Assembly (NCBI GenBank): GCA_030431715.1
Contig: JAUIIO010000032.1
Span: forward strand, 1-35,337
Reading direction: 5' to 3'
Length of the DNA stretch: 35,337 bases
Source of the DNA: a bacterium
GTDB taxonomy: Bacteria; Bdellovibrionota_C; UBA2361; RFPC01
Below, in pieces: positions 8,607-17,205 of this stretch. The position numbers were made by a program, and so were the translations under genes. The notes under the pieces are model-generated. The model did not search any database and was not told where the DNA came from. It saw only the letters and a program-made list of their open reading frames with translations. Each line of letters opens with the position of its first letter. The first letter of the stretch is position 1.

Positions 8607-10802
8607 ATGAACTTTACTACGTGTTCACCAAAGGCTTTAAGCTGTCGTAACATCTTAAAGCACATCAGCCTCGTACTTCTTACGGCTGTTCTTTTTGTGT
8701 CTCAGGTCAGCGCAACTGAATATGAACTTATTCAAACTGAGGCAGGTATCCCCAACTGTGCTTCTGACGCAAAAGCACAAGCTGGAGATCTGAAAAAAAT
8801 TGTTACGCGATTTGATTCCGTTTCAAACGAATTTTACTGGGAAGCCACGTTTCAAGATTGTAATGGAACGCTCCCAAATGGATTTTGGCTCGTAACAAAC
8901 AACGGACCAAACCCAAAGGGACATGCGGGCGAACTTGCTATTTTTTATTTTGATGCAAGTAATCCGGCAGATGTTGTCGTGACTGCATATGCTTATAACG
9001 GGAAAAACCCGTTGAGCTATCTTAAAGGTGACCACGCGAACGCAGTGGCTCCTGACAGAATCGTTACCAGTAAAGCTGCTGGATCTGAGAACTGGCTTTA
9101 TGAGGCGAGTCTTTTAGATAATAACGACGGCACTCGCACGCTCACGCTAAGCATTGATGGCACGATCCTTAAAAATCACACTCCAGTGTACCCAGATAAC
9201 ATTGACCCGTGGTACGGCGTAGGATTTGATAACTATCTTGGATACTGGTTCCACTGGCATGCGGATCTTCAGACGACCTACTGTGACGCGAATTCTACTG
9301 ATTTTTACTGTACGCGTGAAGCAGCTGGACAGGATAGCGATGGCTTTCTTCTTGACTTTCAGTACGGAAAGAAGAGCTACCGCGATACGGCGAACAAGAA
9401 GACAAATAGAGTACCATACTGTATTACGAAGTACCGTAAGAAGAATAGATTTGGAACTGTCCTCTCGCCTGACCTTCAGGATGTAGCGCAGCTTCAAACA
9501 AATCAGAACGGCTGTCATGAGCTAGCTGTTGGTGAGAACTTCTATGCTGAGGTTCTCGGCGATGATGCAGAAGGTGGTGACCTTACTGTCAACTACACAG
9601 GACAACCTGCTACAGCTGTTATCACGCCTGCAAATGGCACAACCGGCCCAAGCCCACTTACTGCAACGTTTGATTGGACGCCTGGAATTGCAAACGAGAA
9701 CGAGTCGTATAACGTGAAGTTCACGTTCACAGATGAGGATCAAGCTGACACGAGCTGTGAGTTAAAGCTCTGTGTTCCAGATGATAAAGATCCGGTTTGT
9801 GATCTTAAGATGACTACTCAGAACCCACAGTGTGGAGGTCTTGAAACCATCGTAGAATTTGATGCTAGTGGTTCAAGTGACCCTGAGCAAGGAGCACTTT
9901 CATACAGCTGGTATACGACCTGCACAGATGCTGGTGGAAATACGGAAACGCTTCAGCTCTCAAATGGGGACGCTGCGGCAAGTCTTAACCTCAGCCTTCC
10001 GGGTCTTGGGCAAGATGTGAATTGTACCGTTGGAGTCATTGTCTCAGACATGTTTCAACAACAAACAAACTGCGAAGTGCCTGTTCAGGTTGAAGGGTGT
10101 GAGCTTGACTGTCTGGATCAACCAAATGGTGATGCTCAGCTTGACCAGTGTGGTGTTTGTAATGGAAACAATGCATGTCTTGATTGTCTTGATGTCCCAT
10201 TTGGCGATGCGAAGGTAGACCTTTGCGGAGTATGTGACGGGAACAATGACTGTCTTGACTGTCTCGATGTACCTTTCGGAGATGCCGAGCTGGATCGTTG
10301 CGGAGTGTGTAACGGTAATGGCGAATCGTGTCTTGATTGTGGTGAGACTGATATCACGCAACTTCAATTCCAGCTCGATGGGCTTGGTCTTGAGCAACTT
10401 CACACGCTTAGGTACTCAACGAAGCTTCTTCGTAGAAAAGGAACTAAAGGGCGTAATAGCAGCTACATTGAGTCAACACTGCTTACCGGTGAGGACATTT
10501 ACCGGGCGAACTGGGTTCTTACTTGGAGCATTCCGCAGGTAATTACGCAGTGTACGAATGCTGAGTTCTGTGTTCAGGTGAGCAACGCTGATGAGCTGCA
10601 GACTTACAACACGAACGCTGAAACATTATATACGCTAACGAAGAAGACTATTCGTAGAATGAGACGTCAGATTGATAAACGTAAGAATTCTGCTCGTAAG
10701 AGTCGCTTCGGTAAGAAGTACTATCAGCGTGCTAGAGAGCAGTACGAGAGAACTCAGGCGATCTCAGCCATGGTTCCCGAGTACGCGAGTGATTGCTCCT
10801 AA
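8607..10802 (+). CDS. Large exported protein with CGVC repeats and basic C-terminal domain (paralog 1)
   Basis: A 731-residue exported protein, clearly paralogous to the gene at 13421. The signal peptide ends VSA (cleavage ~36). The N-terminal domain (~37-300) contains NNGPNPKGHAGELAIFYFD and YAYNGKN. It is followed by an Ig/cadherin-like segment with PANGTTGPSPLTATFDWTPG, then a PKD-like segment with VEFDASGSSDPE. Three Cys-rich repeats follow (~498-580) of form DCLDxPxGDAxxDxCGVCxGNxxC. The last ~145 residues are highly basic (TIRRMRRQIDKRKNSARKSRFG) and end DCS. Similar CGVC repeats occur in surface proteins of marine bacteria. A structural, cell-surface role is inferred. GGGAG lies 10 bases before the ATG. 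A strong terminator follows. Confidence 0.8.
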   Translation: MNFTTCSPKALSCRNILKHISLVLLTAVLFVSQVSATEYELIQTEAGIPNCASDAKAQAGDLKKIVTRFDSVSNEFYWEATFQDCNGTLPNGFWLVTNNGPNPKGHAGELAIFYFDASNPADVVVTAYAYNGKNPLSYLKGDHANAVAPDRIVTSKAAGSENWLYEASLLDNNDGTRTLTLSIDGTILKNHTPVYPDNIDPWYGVGFDNYLGYWFHWHADLQTTYCDANSTDFYCTREAAGQDSDGFLLDFQYGKKSYRDTANKKTNRVPYCITKYRKKNRFGTVLSPDLQDVAQLQTNQNGCHELAVGENFYAEVLGDDAEGGDLTVNYTGQPATAVITPANGTTGPSPLTATFDWTPGIANENESYNVKFTFTDEDQADTSCELKLCVPDDKDPVCDLKMTTQNPQCGGLETIVEFDASGSSDPEQGALSYSWYTTCTDAGGNTETLQLSNGDAAASLNLSLPGLGQDVNCTVGVIVSDMFQQQTNCEVPVQVEGCELDCLDQPNGDAQLDQCGVCNGNNACLDCLDVPFGDAKVDLCGVCDGNNDCLDCLDVPFGDAELDRCGVCNGNGESCLDCGETDITQLQFQLDGLGLEQLHTLRYSTKLLRRKGTKGRNSSYIESTLLTGEDIYRANWVLTWSIPQVITQCTNAEFCVQVSNADELQTYNTNAETLYTLTKKTIRRMRRQIDKRKNSARKSRFGKKYYQRAREQYERTQAISAMVPEYASDCS

Positions 10803-10833
10803 TACATAGGGAGTTTATCTCAGGAAAATATGG

Positions 10834-10864
10834 AAGCCCGGTACGTACGTGCCGGGCTTTTTTC
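10834..10864 (+). terminator. Rho-independent terminator of paralog 1
   Basis: The arms AGCCCGG and CCGGGCT enclose TACGTACGTG and are followed directly by a run of six T. It lies 32 bases after the stop codon of the plus-strand surface protein gene. The minus strand lacks a comparable T run, so it works mainly for the plus strand. Confidence 0.92.
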
Positions 10865-10873
10865 GTTTTAAAA

Positions 10874-12178
10874 TTATTTTTTCTTTCGCTTTGAGTGATC
10901 TGGTGCTTTCCCACGCTCACGCTGAGAGAGCGCTGGATGGTGGATGCGTTCTAAGGTGAAGTTTTTCCCGAAAGTGAATATGAAAGCGTCTCTCTTGCGG
11001 TAGGTATGGCCGTGTTGGAGGAACTGCTTTGGGATGCCGTGATCTTCAACCCAACGAGAGCCGAAGAGGAAGTCAGCGAGAAGGTCGACTGCATCTTTGG
11101 CAGTATATCTTTCAGGGAGAGCATTTCTGGCTTCTTCGATCTGTGTGGCATGCTCGACGAACTCCTTTACCACTCTTTCAGGTATGCGGAGTTGATCTCG
11201 TGAAGTATCAACAGTCATAAATATGCCTTTTTGCTTCGAGAGACGTGAATGCTTTATGCGCACCTTGTTAGAGTTGCGAGAGATCTTCGATACTTCACGG
11301 CTAACAAGGCCTCGAAAGTTTTTCCCCTTAAGTCCGTAGCAGAAAGCAAGTTTTGAGTCGGTGTCACGAACGAGAATGATCTCTCCCCACTTAAAGATGT
11401 TAGAAGTTCCGGTTTTACGAAAGGCAGGAGGCACGAGCGTTTTATGCTTGCTCGGGCTTGCCGTTTTCCAAGCGTGAGCAAATATCTTCAACACATTTCT
11501 AAGTGCTTGCTGAACGGCGGGGTGCTTTTTTAGAAGGAAAGGAGAGCTTCTTAAAACTTGCGCAAACTGCTTTAGAGAGTCCTGAGTTAATAGAATGTCG
11601 CCAGAACTTTCATTTGAGAACTTCATGGTAAATCCACCGCTGCCTACGACCGCATGAACCCCATCGAGCTGATCAAAGATGGGATCGCGCATGTGCAGAT
11701 AGTCAGAGGCGTCGATGAAAGAACCTTGAAAGTAGGGGAGCTTAATCTTTTTAGAGGGCGATAGTGTGCCTTCAGCTACAAAGGGAGCAAGGTATCCGGT
11801 AAGTGTTGTCTTCCCATCAAGAAGGTAGGAGAGGGCGGGGGCGGTGTCTCCAAACAGTTTTCTTTGCGCTTTATCATTATTAAGGGTGTTGTTCTGAGTT
11901 TTTTTTGCCCATTCGATATAGAGCTCCAATGTGTTTGCCAGATATTCTGAGGCTATGAAGAGGCCTCCGGGAGCAGCTCGAAACTGAGAGAATCTATCTT
12001 CTTCTGAGCAGACTTCACTCAAGTATTCAACAAATGGAGTGAGTGTATCAGGAATAACAGGCTTGTCTTCAGTGCGGGTATTTTCAGTGGAGTTATTAGT
12101 GGACGCATATGGTGGTGCTGCGTCGGATGCTGGGCTTTGGTCTTCTGGTGGTGTCTGGCTCTCTTCAGGTTCGGTCAT
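10874..12178 (-). CDS. Hypothetical cytoplasmic protein, 434 aa
   Basis: I do not recognise this protein. Residues 1-45 are a disordered Pro/Ser/Thr/Glu-rich tail, followed by a mixed alpha/beta body. A beta-rich segment at ~265-330 includes FKWGEIILVRDTDSKLAFCYGLKGKNF, and a helical part contains RYTAKDAVDLLADFLFGSRW. The C terminus is basic (ending KRKKK). There is no signal peptide and no transmembrane helix. It lies between the two paralogous surface-protein genes, divergent from the FHA-cyclase gene, which hints at shared regulation. GTAGGG is a weak ribosome-binding site. Codon use looks like that of its neighbours. Confidence 0.65.
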   Translation of the reverse strand: MTEPEESQTPPEDQSPASDAAPPYASTNNSTENTRTEDKPVIPDTLTPFVEYLSEVCSEEDRFSQFRAAPGGLFIASEYLANTLELYIEWAKKTQNNTLNNDKAQRKLFGDTAPALSYLLDGKTTLTGYLAPFVAEGTLSPSKKIKLPYFQGSFIDASDYLHMRDPIFDQLDGVHAVVGSGGFTMKFSNESSGDILLTQDSLKQFAQVLRSSPFLLKKHPAVQQALRNVLKIFAHAWKTASPSKHKTLVPPAFRKTGTSNIFKWGEIILVRDTDSKLAFCYGLKGKNFRGLVSREVSKISRNSNKVRIKHSRLSKQKGIFMTVDTSRDQLRIPERVVKEFVEHATQIEEARNALPERYTAKDAVDLLADFLFGSRWVEDHGIPKQFLQHGHTYRKRDAFIFTFGKNFTLERIHHPALSQRERGKAPDHSKRKKK

Positions 12179-12256
12179 GGCCCTACACTAAGAGAAAACG
12201 GGCAAAAAAACCATGCCTTAGAGGATAAGATCTTGCAGTTAAAGAAAAGTGCTGTC

Positions 12257-12286
12257 TTGACGATACTATGCTGGAAGGTTGATTAT
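12257..12286 (+). promoter_or_regulatory. Candidate sigma-70 promoter for the FHA-cyclase gene
   Basis: TTGACG (12257-12262), an 18-base spacer, then GATTAT (12281-12286). Match to TTGACA/TATAAT is good at -35 and fair at -10. It lies ~47 bases upstream of the ATG at 12333. Confidence 0.45.
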
Positions 12287-12292
12287 TACATG

Positions 12293-12312
12293 AGGAGAGT
12301 AGTCTCCTTTTT
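12293..12312 (+). terminator. Small hairpin with T run in the FHA-cyclase leader
   Basis: AGGAGA (12293-12298), loop GTAG, TCTCCT (12303-12308), then four more T. This is an attenuator-like shape placed between the candidate promoter and the gene start. The six-base stem is weak. Confidence 0.3.
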
Positions 12313-12332
12313 GAAAAAGGTTAAAAGGCCTT

Positions 12333-13274
12333 ATGTCTGGCGAAGTTATTGCGACACTTCTGGTAAAGCACCCCGATGGCACCGAGCAACGTCTTGTTAT
12401 GCGTGACGGTCAGGAGGTTACTGCCGGTCGAGAAATTAGTAATGACATTGTTATAAACGACCCCGGTGTTTCTCGCGTGCACTCTTCTTTCGCTGCGACC
12501 GGATCAGGTCTTGTTCTCGCTGATAGGTCAAGTACCAATGGGACTTTTGTAAATGGTGAGAAGATTATCGCCATGCGCGATCTCACCTCTCAGGATATTA
12601 TTGATATTGGAAGAGCCAAGATTTCAGTTCAGTTAAGTTCTGAAGAAGTTCTCGAGTCAGTTAGCGGCGGCACTTCAGCACGCGCTATGACAGCTCAAAT
12701 GAAGCCTGTCTCAGTTTCTGTTTTAGTCGCTCGCATCAAGGGGATTGACACTATGAAGCAGACTCTGCCTACGAATGATGTTGCGGAAATGCAGCTTAAA
12801 TGGATGGGCGGAGTAAGAGAGATAGTAAAAGAGTTTGATGGTCAGATCGATAAAGTCATCGGCGGCAGCATCGTTGCGCTCTGGATGGGGGGCGATGAAA
12901 AGAACATTGCACTCCGTGCTGCTCGTTCCATGCAGAAAATTTCAGAATACACCTCATCAATCGCTTCTTCAGGAGATTGGGCCCACAGTGCTACCAATCC
13001 GTGGCAAGCTTCCGTTGTTTTGAGTTCGGGTCTTGGACTGCAAGCAGCTCAGGGTGCGAGTGCCGCGCAGAGCGATAGTGGTTTTACTCTCATGGGCGAT
13101 CCTGTGAATGTGGCTTTTAGCCTTGAGACTATTATCGATGAAGTAGGTGAGCTTGTTGTGATGGATGATACGACTGGGCAGCTCGTAAGAGAGGCCTTAG
13201 AGTTACGTTCCTTAGGCGATATACCTTTGCAGGGACGCTCAGAGCCGGTTGAGATATATACGCTCAGTAGCTGA
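12333..13274 (+). CDS. FHA domain fused to degenerate class III cyclase domain
   Basis: A 313-residue cytoplasmic protein. The N-terminal FHA domain (~25-90) has GREISND, SRVHSS and SSTNGTFVNG and should bind phosphothreonine peptides. The C-terminal part (~125-310) follows the adenylate/guanylate cyclase fold: SVLVARIKGID, DGQIDKVIGGSIVALW, LMGDPVNVAFSLE, LQGRSEPVEIYTL. The two metal-binding Asp positions are R134 (VARI in place of xxDI) and G178 (IGGS in place of IGDG). The transition-state Arg position is S263. The Lys before the second metal site and N259 remain. Cyclase activity is therefore unlikely, and a nucleotide-sensing or scaffold role is inferred. The ribosome-binding site is AAAAGG. 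It may read out a Ser/Thr kinase such as the one at 34250. Confidence 0.85.
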   Translation: MSGEVIATLLVKHPDGTEQRLVMRDGQEVTAGREISNDIVINDPGVSRVHSSFAATGSGLVLADRSSTNGTFVNGEKIIAMRDLTSQDIIDIGRAKISVQLSSEEVLESVSGGTSARAMTAQMKPVSVSVLVARIKGIDTMKQTLPTNDVAEMQLKWMGGVREIVKEFDGQIDKVIGGSIVALWMGGDEKNIALRAARSMQKISEYTSSIASSGDWAHSATNPWQASVVLSSGLGLQAAQGASAAQSDSGFTLMGDPVNVAFSLETIIDEVGELVVMDDTTGQLVREALELRSLGDIPLQGRSEPVEIYTLSS

Positions 13275-13346
13275 TCTAAGATAATCCATTGTAATTTTAG
13301 TGCCTTGCGGCATGCATTCCTCATAAACATATCGCAGTAATAGCGT

Positions 13347-13375
13347 TTGATTATAAAAACCAGCTGCTATATCAT
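13347..13375 (+). promoter_or_regulatory. Candidate sigma-70 promoter for paralog 2
   Basis: TTGATT (13347-13352), a 17-base spacer, then TATCAT (13370-13375). The spacing is ideal, with 4/6 and 5/6 matches. It lies 45 bases before the ATG at 13421. Confidence 0.5.
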
Positions 13376-13420
13376 CGCGAACAGCGTTTCCTAAAATCAA
13401 TGCTTTGAGGAGTTAACACT

Positions 13421-15634
13421 ATGTTATTTAGCGTCGCACTGAGAACGCGCGTAAGCCGTTGTCTGATATTGGCTGTCATTTTTACTACCCTTTCTCTTGT
13501 ACAGACGGCATCTGCTACCAAGTATGAATATTGGTATACATCGCCCATCCCCTCTGACTGTACTAAGGCGGTAAATGGAGTTGGACTTGGGCTCGGTGGT
13601 ATTCTTACAAATATTGCCAGCAGCTATGATTCTGTCACACATGACTTTACATGGACGGTTACGTTTCTCCCGTGTAACGGAAAAGTCCCAGAAGGATATA
13701 TCATTGCCCTTAACAATGGCCCGAACCCCAAGGGACATGCCGGGGAGCTTGCGATGCTCTACTTTGATGCTACGGATAAGCACAATCCTGTTGTCTCGGC
13801 CTATGCCTACAATGGGAAAGCAGGTTACGAGGGAAGAATAAGTTTCAAAGATTCTTATGAGGGCAATAGGATTCCCGACAGGATTGCCACAAGCAAGAAT
13901 AGCAATCCATCGTGGTTAAAGGAGATATCAGTTACTCATAACGCTGCTCATGATAGCTATACGTATCATCTTAAAATGGACGCAACTATTATTAAAAGCC
14001 ATGTCCCAGCGTACCCTGATAAGAATGATGATTGGTGGGGAATTGGGTATGACAATCATCTCGGGTACTGGTTCCATCCAGTTTCTGGGCTATCAACAAG
14101 CTATTGTGGTCATTACGACACTGACGATATCTGTAAAAAAGTTCTTCCCGGTCAAACAAGTAAAAACTTCTTAAAAGGATACTGGTGGCAACACATCGGC
14201 TGGTACGATACTGCAAACCGTAAAACAAACACGATGCCGTTCTGTATGGGTAAGTACAAGGTCTATCAGCGTGATGGAAAACCGCTTACTGACTCCTATC
14301 AGGATCTCAGTAATCTCCCAACATCTGCAAATGGATGTTACAGCGTTTCTGCTGGCGAGAAGTTTCATGCAAAGCTTATGGGGCACGATAGTGACCACGA
14401 TAAGCTCACTTTGACCTATTCAGGAATTCCAGACGGAGCAACCGCCTCTCCAGCAAACGGCTCAAAGGGGTATACACCATTTGATGCAACATTTGATTGG
14501 ATGCCACAGCTTACTGATGGTGGTGAGAAACATACAGTTATTTATAAGTACACTGACGATCATGGATCGGAAGGGTACTGTCGTATGAAGCTCTGCGTTC
14601 CTGTTGATAAGGATCCAGTATGTAAGCTTATGATCACTTCTGAAGGCGGAAGTACGCCGCAGTGTGCTGGTTTTGTTACTACTGTCGATTTTGATGCTTC
14701 GGGTTCTCATGATCCTGAGAGTGATTCCATGACCTATGATTGGTCTACAACGTGTAAGACTAACACCGGAGTTCAGGAGCAACTTAGCGTGTCAGCAGAC
14801 AAGAAAAAAGCAACGCTTGAGCTCACTGAGCCTGGGCAGGGCAGAAGTTCTAATTGCTCTGTAACCGTTAAGGTCAAGGATGGCTATGGGCAGCAAACGA
14901 GCTGCTCTAAGAATGTGTCTGTAGAAGGATGTGAGCTCGATTGTTTCGGACAACCTTATGGATCAGCCAGACTCGATCAGTGTGGTGTTTGTGATGGAAA
15001 CAACGATTGCTTTGACTGCGCGGGAGTCCCATTTGGTGATGCGCAGCTCGATCAGTGTGGAGTATGTAACGGTAACAACGATTGTTTAGATTGTTTCGGT
15101 GTTCCGTTTGGTTCGGCTGTTCTTGACCGTTGCGGTGTTTGTGATGGCAATGGCAACTCTTGTCTCGATTGTCAGGACACAGATATCTTACCGCTTCAGT
15201 TTCAACTTGATGGTCAGGGGATTGAGCAGTTCCAGACCCTTAGGTACACAACTGTTCTCCTCAGAAGAAAAGGAGGTCGTAAGGGTAATCGAAGATATAT
15301 CCGAACGGTCCTCCAACAGGGAGAGGAGCTTTATAATCAGAACTGGGTACTGACGTGGTCTATTCCACAGATAATCACTGAGTGTACGAATGCAGAATTC
15401 TGTGTGCAGGTAAGTAATGAAGACAACATTCAGGGTTATAATCTCAATGCTGAAGAGCTTTACAGCCTAACTCGAAAGACTATTCGACGCATGAGACGAC
15501 AGATTGAGGAACGGAAGAATTCTTCACGTAGAAGTCGTTTTGGTAGCAAGTACTTTCAGAGAGCGAGGGATCAATTTAGCGAGGCGCTGGCGCTTTCTTC
15601 GAATGTACCTCCTACTACGAGTGATTGTTCATAA
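13421..15634 (+). CDS. Large exported protein with CGVC repeats and basic C-terminal domain (paralog 2)
   Basis: A 737-residue paralog of the gene at 8607 with the same architecture throughout. The signal peptide ends ASA before TKYEYWY (cleavage ~32). The N-terminal domain has NNGPNPKGHAGELAMLYFD and YAYNGKA. It is followed by SPANGSKGYTPFDATFDWMP, a PKD-like VDFDASGSHDPE, and three Cys-rich repeats (~505-585; GVPFGDAQLDQCGVCNGNND). The basic C-terminal domain (WVLTWSIPQIITECTNAEF, KTIRRMRRQIEERKNSSRRS) ends SDCS. By eye the C-terminal 145 residues are about two-thirds identical to paralog 1 and better conserved than the N-terminal half, so that domain is probably the functional constant. 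GAGGAG precedes the ATG. Function is unknown, and a cell-surface location is inferred. Confidence 0.8.
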   Translation: MLFSVALRTRVSRCLILAVIFTTLSLVQTASATKYEYWYTSPIPSDCTKAVNGVGLGLGGILTNIASSYDSVTHDFTWTVTFLPCNGKVPEGYIIALNNGPNPKGHAGELAMLYFDATDKHNPVVSAYAYNGKAGYEGRISFKDSYEGNRIPDRIATSKNSNPSWLKEISVTHNAAHDSYTYHLKMDATIIKSHVPAYPDKNDDWWGIGYDNHLGYWFHPVSGLSTSYCGHYDTDDICKKVLPGQTSKNFLKGYWWQHIGWYDTANRKTNTMPFCMGKYKVYQRDGKPLTDSYQDLSNLPTSANGCYSVSAGEKFHAKLMGHDSDHDKLTLTYSGIPDGATASPANGSKGYTPFDATFDWMPQLTDGGEKHTVIYKYTDDHGSEGYCRMKLCVPVDKDPVCKLMITSEGGSTPQCAGFVTTVDFDASGSHDPESDSMTYDWSTTCKTNTGVQEQLSVSADKKKATLELTEPGQGRSSNCSVTVKVKDGYGQQTSCSKNVSVEGCELDCFGQPYGSARLDQCGVCDGNNDCFDCAGVPFGDAQLDQCGVCNGNNDCLDCFGVPFGSAVLDRCGVCDGNGNSCLDCQDTDILPLQFQLDGQGIEQFQTLRYTTVLLRRKGGRKGNRRYIRTVLQQGEELYNQNWVLTWSIPQIITECTNAEFCVQVSNEDNIQGYNLNAEELYSLTRKTIRRMRRQIEERKNSSRRSRFGSKYFQRARDQFSEALALSSNVPPTTSDCS

Positions 15635-15691
15635 GCGCTCAGCCATTGTACGATGTTCGCTTATCTGTCTGAGCTTGTGCTCGTACCTTTT

Positions 15692-15727
15692 GGTATCGGT
15701 TCAGGTTTAGGTTAAGGTATAGGTGTT
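15692..15727. repeat. Six tandem GGTNNN hexamers
   Basis: Consecutive units are GGTATC, GGTTCA, GGTTTA, GGTTAA, GGTATA and GGTGTT. They lie in the leader of the FAD oxidoreductase gene, 61 bases before its preferred ATG. The units are imperfect. The tract could be chance, a protein-binding array or a slippage tract. Confidence 0.5.
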
Positions 15728-15787
15728 TGTCGACTTGATATTGTGGTCTCTTTCTCTTCTTGTGCTATTTGTGATACCTCTACAGGC

Positions 15788-16906
15788 ATGAGTGCTGATT
15801 ATGATCTAGCTATAATTGGTGGTGGGATTACTGGTCTCGGGGTGGCCCGGGCAGCGGCTGATGAAGGCAAGAGCGTAATCTTACTGGAAAGAGGAGAGCT
15901 TTGCGGAGCTGCTTCCTCGGCGAGCTTGCGAATTATTCACGGTGGCTTTCGTTATCTTCAGCAGTGTGATGTGCAGCGGATCATAGAATCAGTACGAGCG
16001 CAGATAAGACTTGTTGCGGAGTATCCCGAATTCATCAAACCACTTCAATGTTATATGCCTCTTCAAAAAGCAGGGCTTAAATCTAAGTATCCTGTTAGCG
16101 CCGCAGCATTTCTTTACAGAGCGATTTACCGAATGCTCTCTGGAAAGGAGCAGTCTTTAAGAGCCAGAGTGGTTTCAGGAGATGCCGTTGAATCGGAAGT
16201 GCCGTTACTAACGGGGAAGTGTTCTTATGGTGCTCTTAGCTGGCAAGATGCGTATATAGAGGATTTTTCAGGACTTGTTGAAACACTCGAGAAAGAGCTT
16301 CGGGAGAAGGGTGTGGAAGTATGCGAACGCAGTAACGTACAAAATGTTACCTATGCTGACGGGTATTATTCGTTGCAAACTTCTACGGATCTTTATAGGT
16401 CGAAGCAGGTAGTGAATGCTACGGGGGCTCAGATTGGCGACGAGGCTTTTGCTACAGGGCCGTCTGTTGCTGATACGAGGTGGGCAAAGGGCTTTAATAT
16501 TATTGTGAATAAAAAACTTCTTGAAAGTGGAAGAGCCGTTGGTATTCAGAGTGATGCGGGTCGACTTTTTTTTCTCTGTCCACGGGACGAGGGGACAGCG
16601 ATAGGAACGTGGTATGTGCCCGTGAAGGAAGTTGTAAAGAAGCCTGAGGTCGTAGGATCTGAGATTGAAGCCGCGCTTAGAGAGATCGCTGAGCTTTTTC
16701 CGGATGTAGATCTTTCCTCTCGTGACGTGGATTATACCGAGGCAGGTTTTTTGCCTATGTCGGGGGTGCAAAACGGGGAGCCTCAACTTGTCAGAAAGGA
16801 ACGTGTGTTTGCTGACCAACTCTTTGCCACTGTTCTCAGCACCAAGTTTACTACCTTCCAGCTCTTGGGCCAGAAGACTCTCTTGCAGGTCTCTAAGAAG
16901 AAATAG
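15788..16906 (+). CDS. FAD-dependent oxidoreductase, GlpD-like
   Basis: A protein of 372 residues from the chosen start, of the DAO/glycerol-3-phosphate dehydrogenase flavoprotein family. The dinucleotide-binding motif DLAIIGGGITGLGVARAA sits at the N terminus, followed by the acidic VILLERG. The GlpD-type SSASLRIIHGGFRYL stretch, a central ALSWQDAYIEDFSGLVETL, and VVNATGAQIGDEAF near the FAD site also fit. These enzymes oxidise glycerol-3-phosphate or 2-hydroxy/amino acids at the inner membrane. The protein is shorter than GlpD (~500) and lacks its C-terminal cap domain, so the substrate may differ. A GTG at 15743 could add 15 residues. The ATG at 15788 begins just before the nucleotide-binding strand and is preferred, although neither start has a clear ribosome-binding site. 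Confidence 0.8.
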   Translation: MSADYDLAIIGGGITGLGVARAAADEGKSVILLERGELCGAASSASLRIIHGGFRYLQQCDVQRIIESVRAQIRLVAEYPEFIKPLQCYMPLQKAGLKSKYPVSAAAFLYRAIYRMLSGKEQSLRARVVSGDAVESEVPLLTGKCSYGALSWQDAYIEDFSGLVETLEKELREKGVEVCERSNVQNVTYADGYYSLQTSTDLYRSKQVVNATGAQIGDEAFATGPSVADTRWAKGFNIIVNKKLLESGRAVGIQSDAGRLFFLCPRDEGTAIGTWYVPVKEVVKKPEVVGSEIEAALREIAELFPDVDLSSRDVDYTEAGFLPMSGVQNGEPQLVRKERVFADQLFATVLSTKFTTFQLLGQKTLLQVSKKK

Positions 16907-16907
16907 G

Positions 16908-17205
16908 CTGTATATTGTCTGTTGCGATTTCATTGATTGTACCATAAACGTTTCAATAGCACGACAAATCTCCATTAAATACAGTAAGATAGGTCAGTGC
17001 TAGCCTCATGGAAGAATCTGCAAACGTGGTTAGGCTTTTTACATCTTATTTATAGGTGTAGCGAGCGGGTGTTTTGGGATTGTAGCGATGGGAAGCAAGC
17101 GAACTAGTATTTTACTGACGTTGATCTGCGCGTTGTTTCTGATGTTTTTTATCGGATCACCACTGGTGCGTGAGCCGCTCGCCCCTGATCATGAGACAAG
17201 TGTCC
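16908..17205 (+). repeat. Leader cassette, copy A
   Basis: This ~298-base segment covers the upstream region and first 39 codons of the EF-hand surface protein. It is repeated in diverged form at 23201-23490. Shared blocks include GTACCATAAAC, GCACGAC, AAGATAGGTC, CTTTTTACATCTTA and GAGCGGGTG. The coding part specifies GSPLVREPL, then PD, then ETSV. Conservation extends across the noncoding part, so a promoter or regulatory leader is probably included. Confidence 0.85.

Noticed and set aside
10084..10350. Cys-rich repeats considered as a nucleotide-level repeat or CRISPR-like array
   Set aside because: The repetition is at the protein level (CGVC units of about 25 residues) inside an open frame, with no constant DNA repeat or spacers.
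16268..16975. 235-codon minus-strand frame across the FAD oxidoreductase
   Set aside because: It is antisense to a protein with clear family motifs, and the translation has no plausible domains or ribosome-binding site.
17010..17057. 15-codon frame MEESANVVRLFTSYL in leader copy A
   Set aside because: The start and frame are not kept in copy B and there is no ribosome-binding site.
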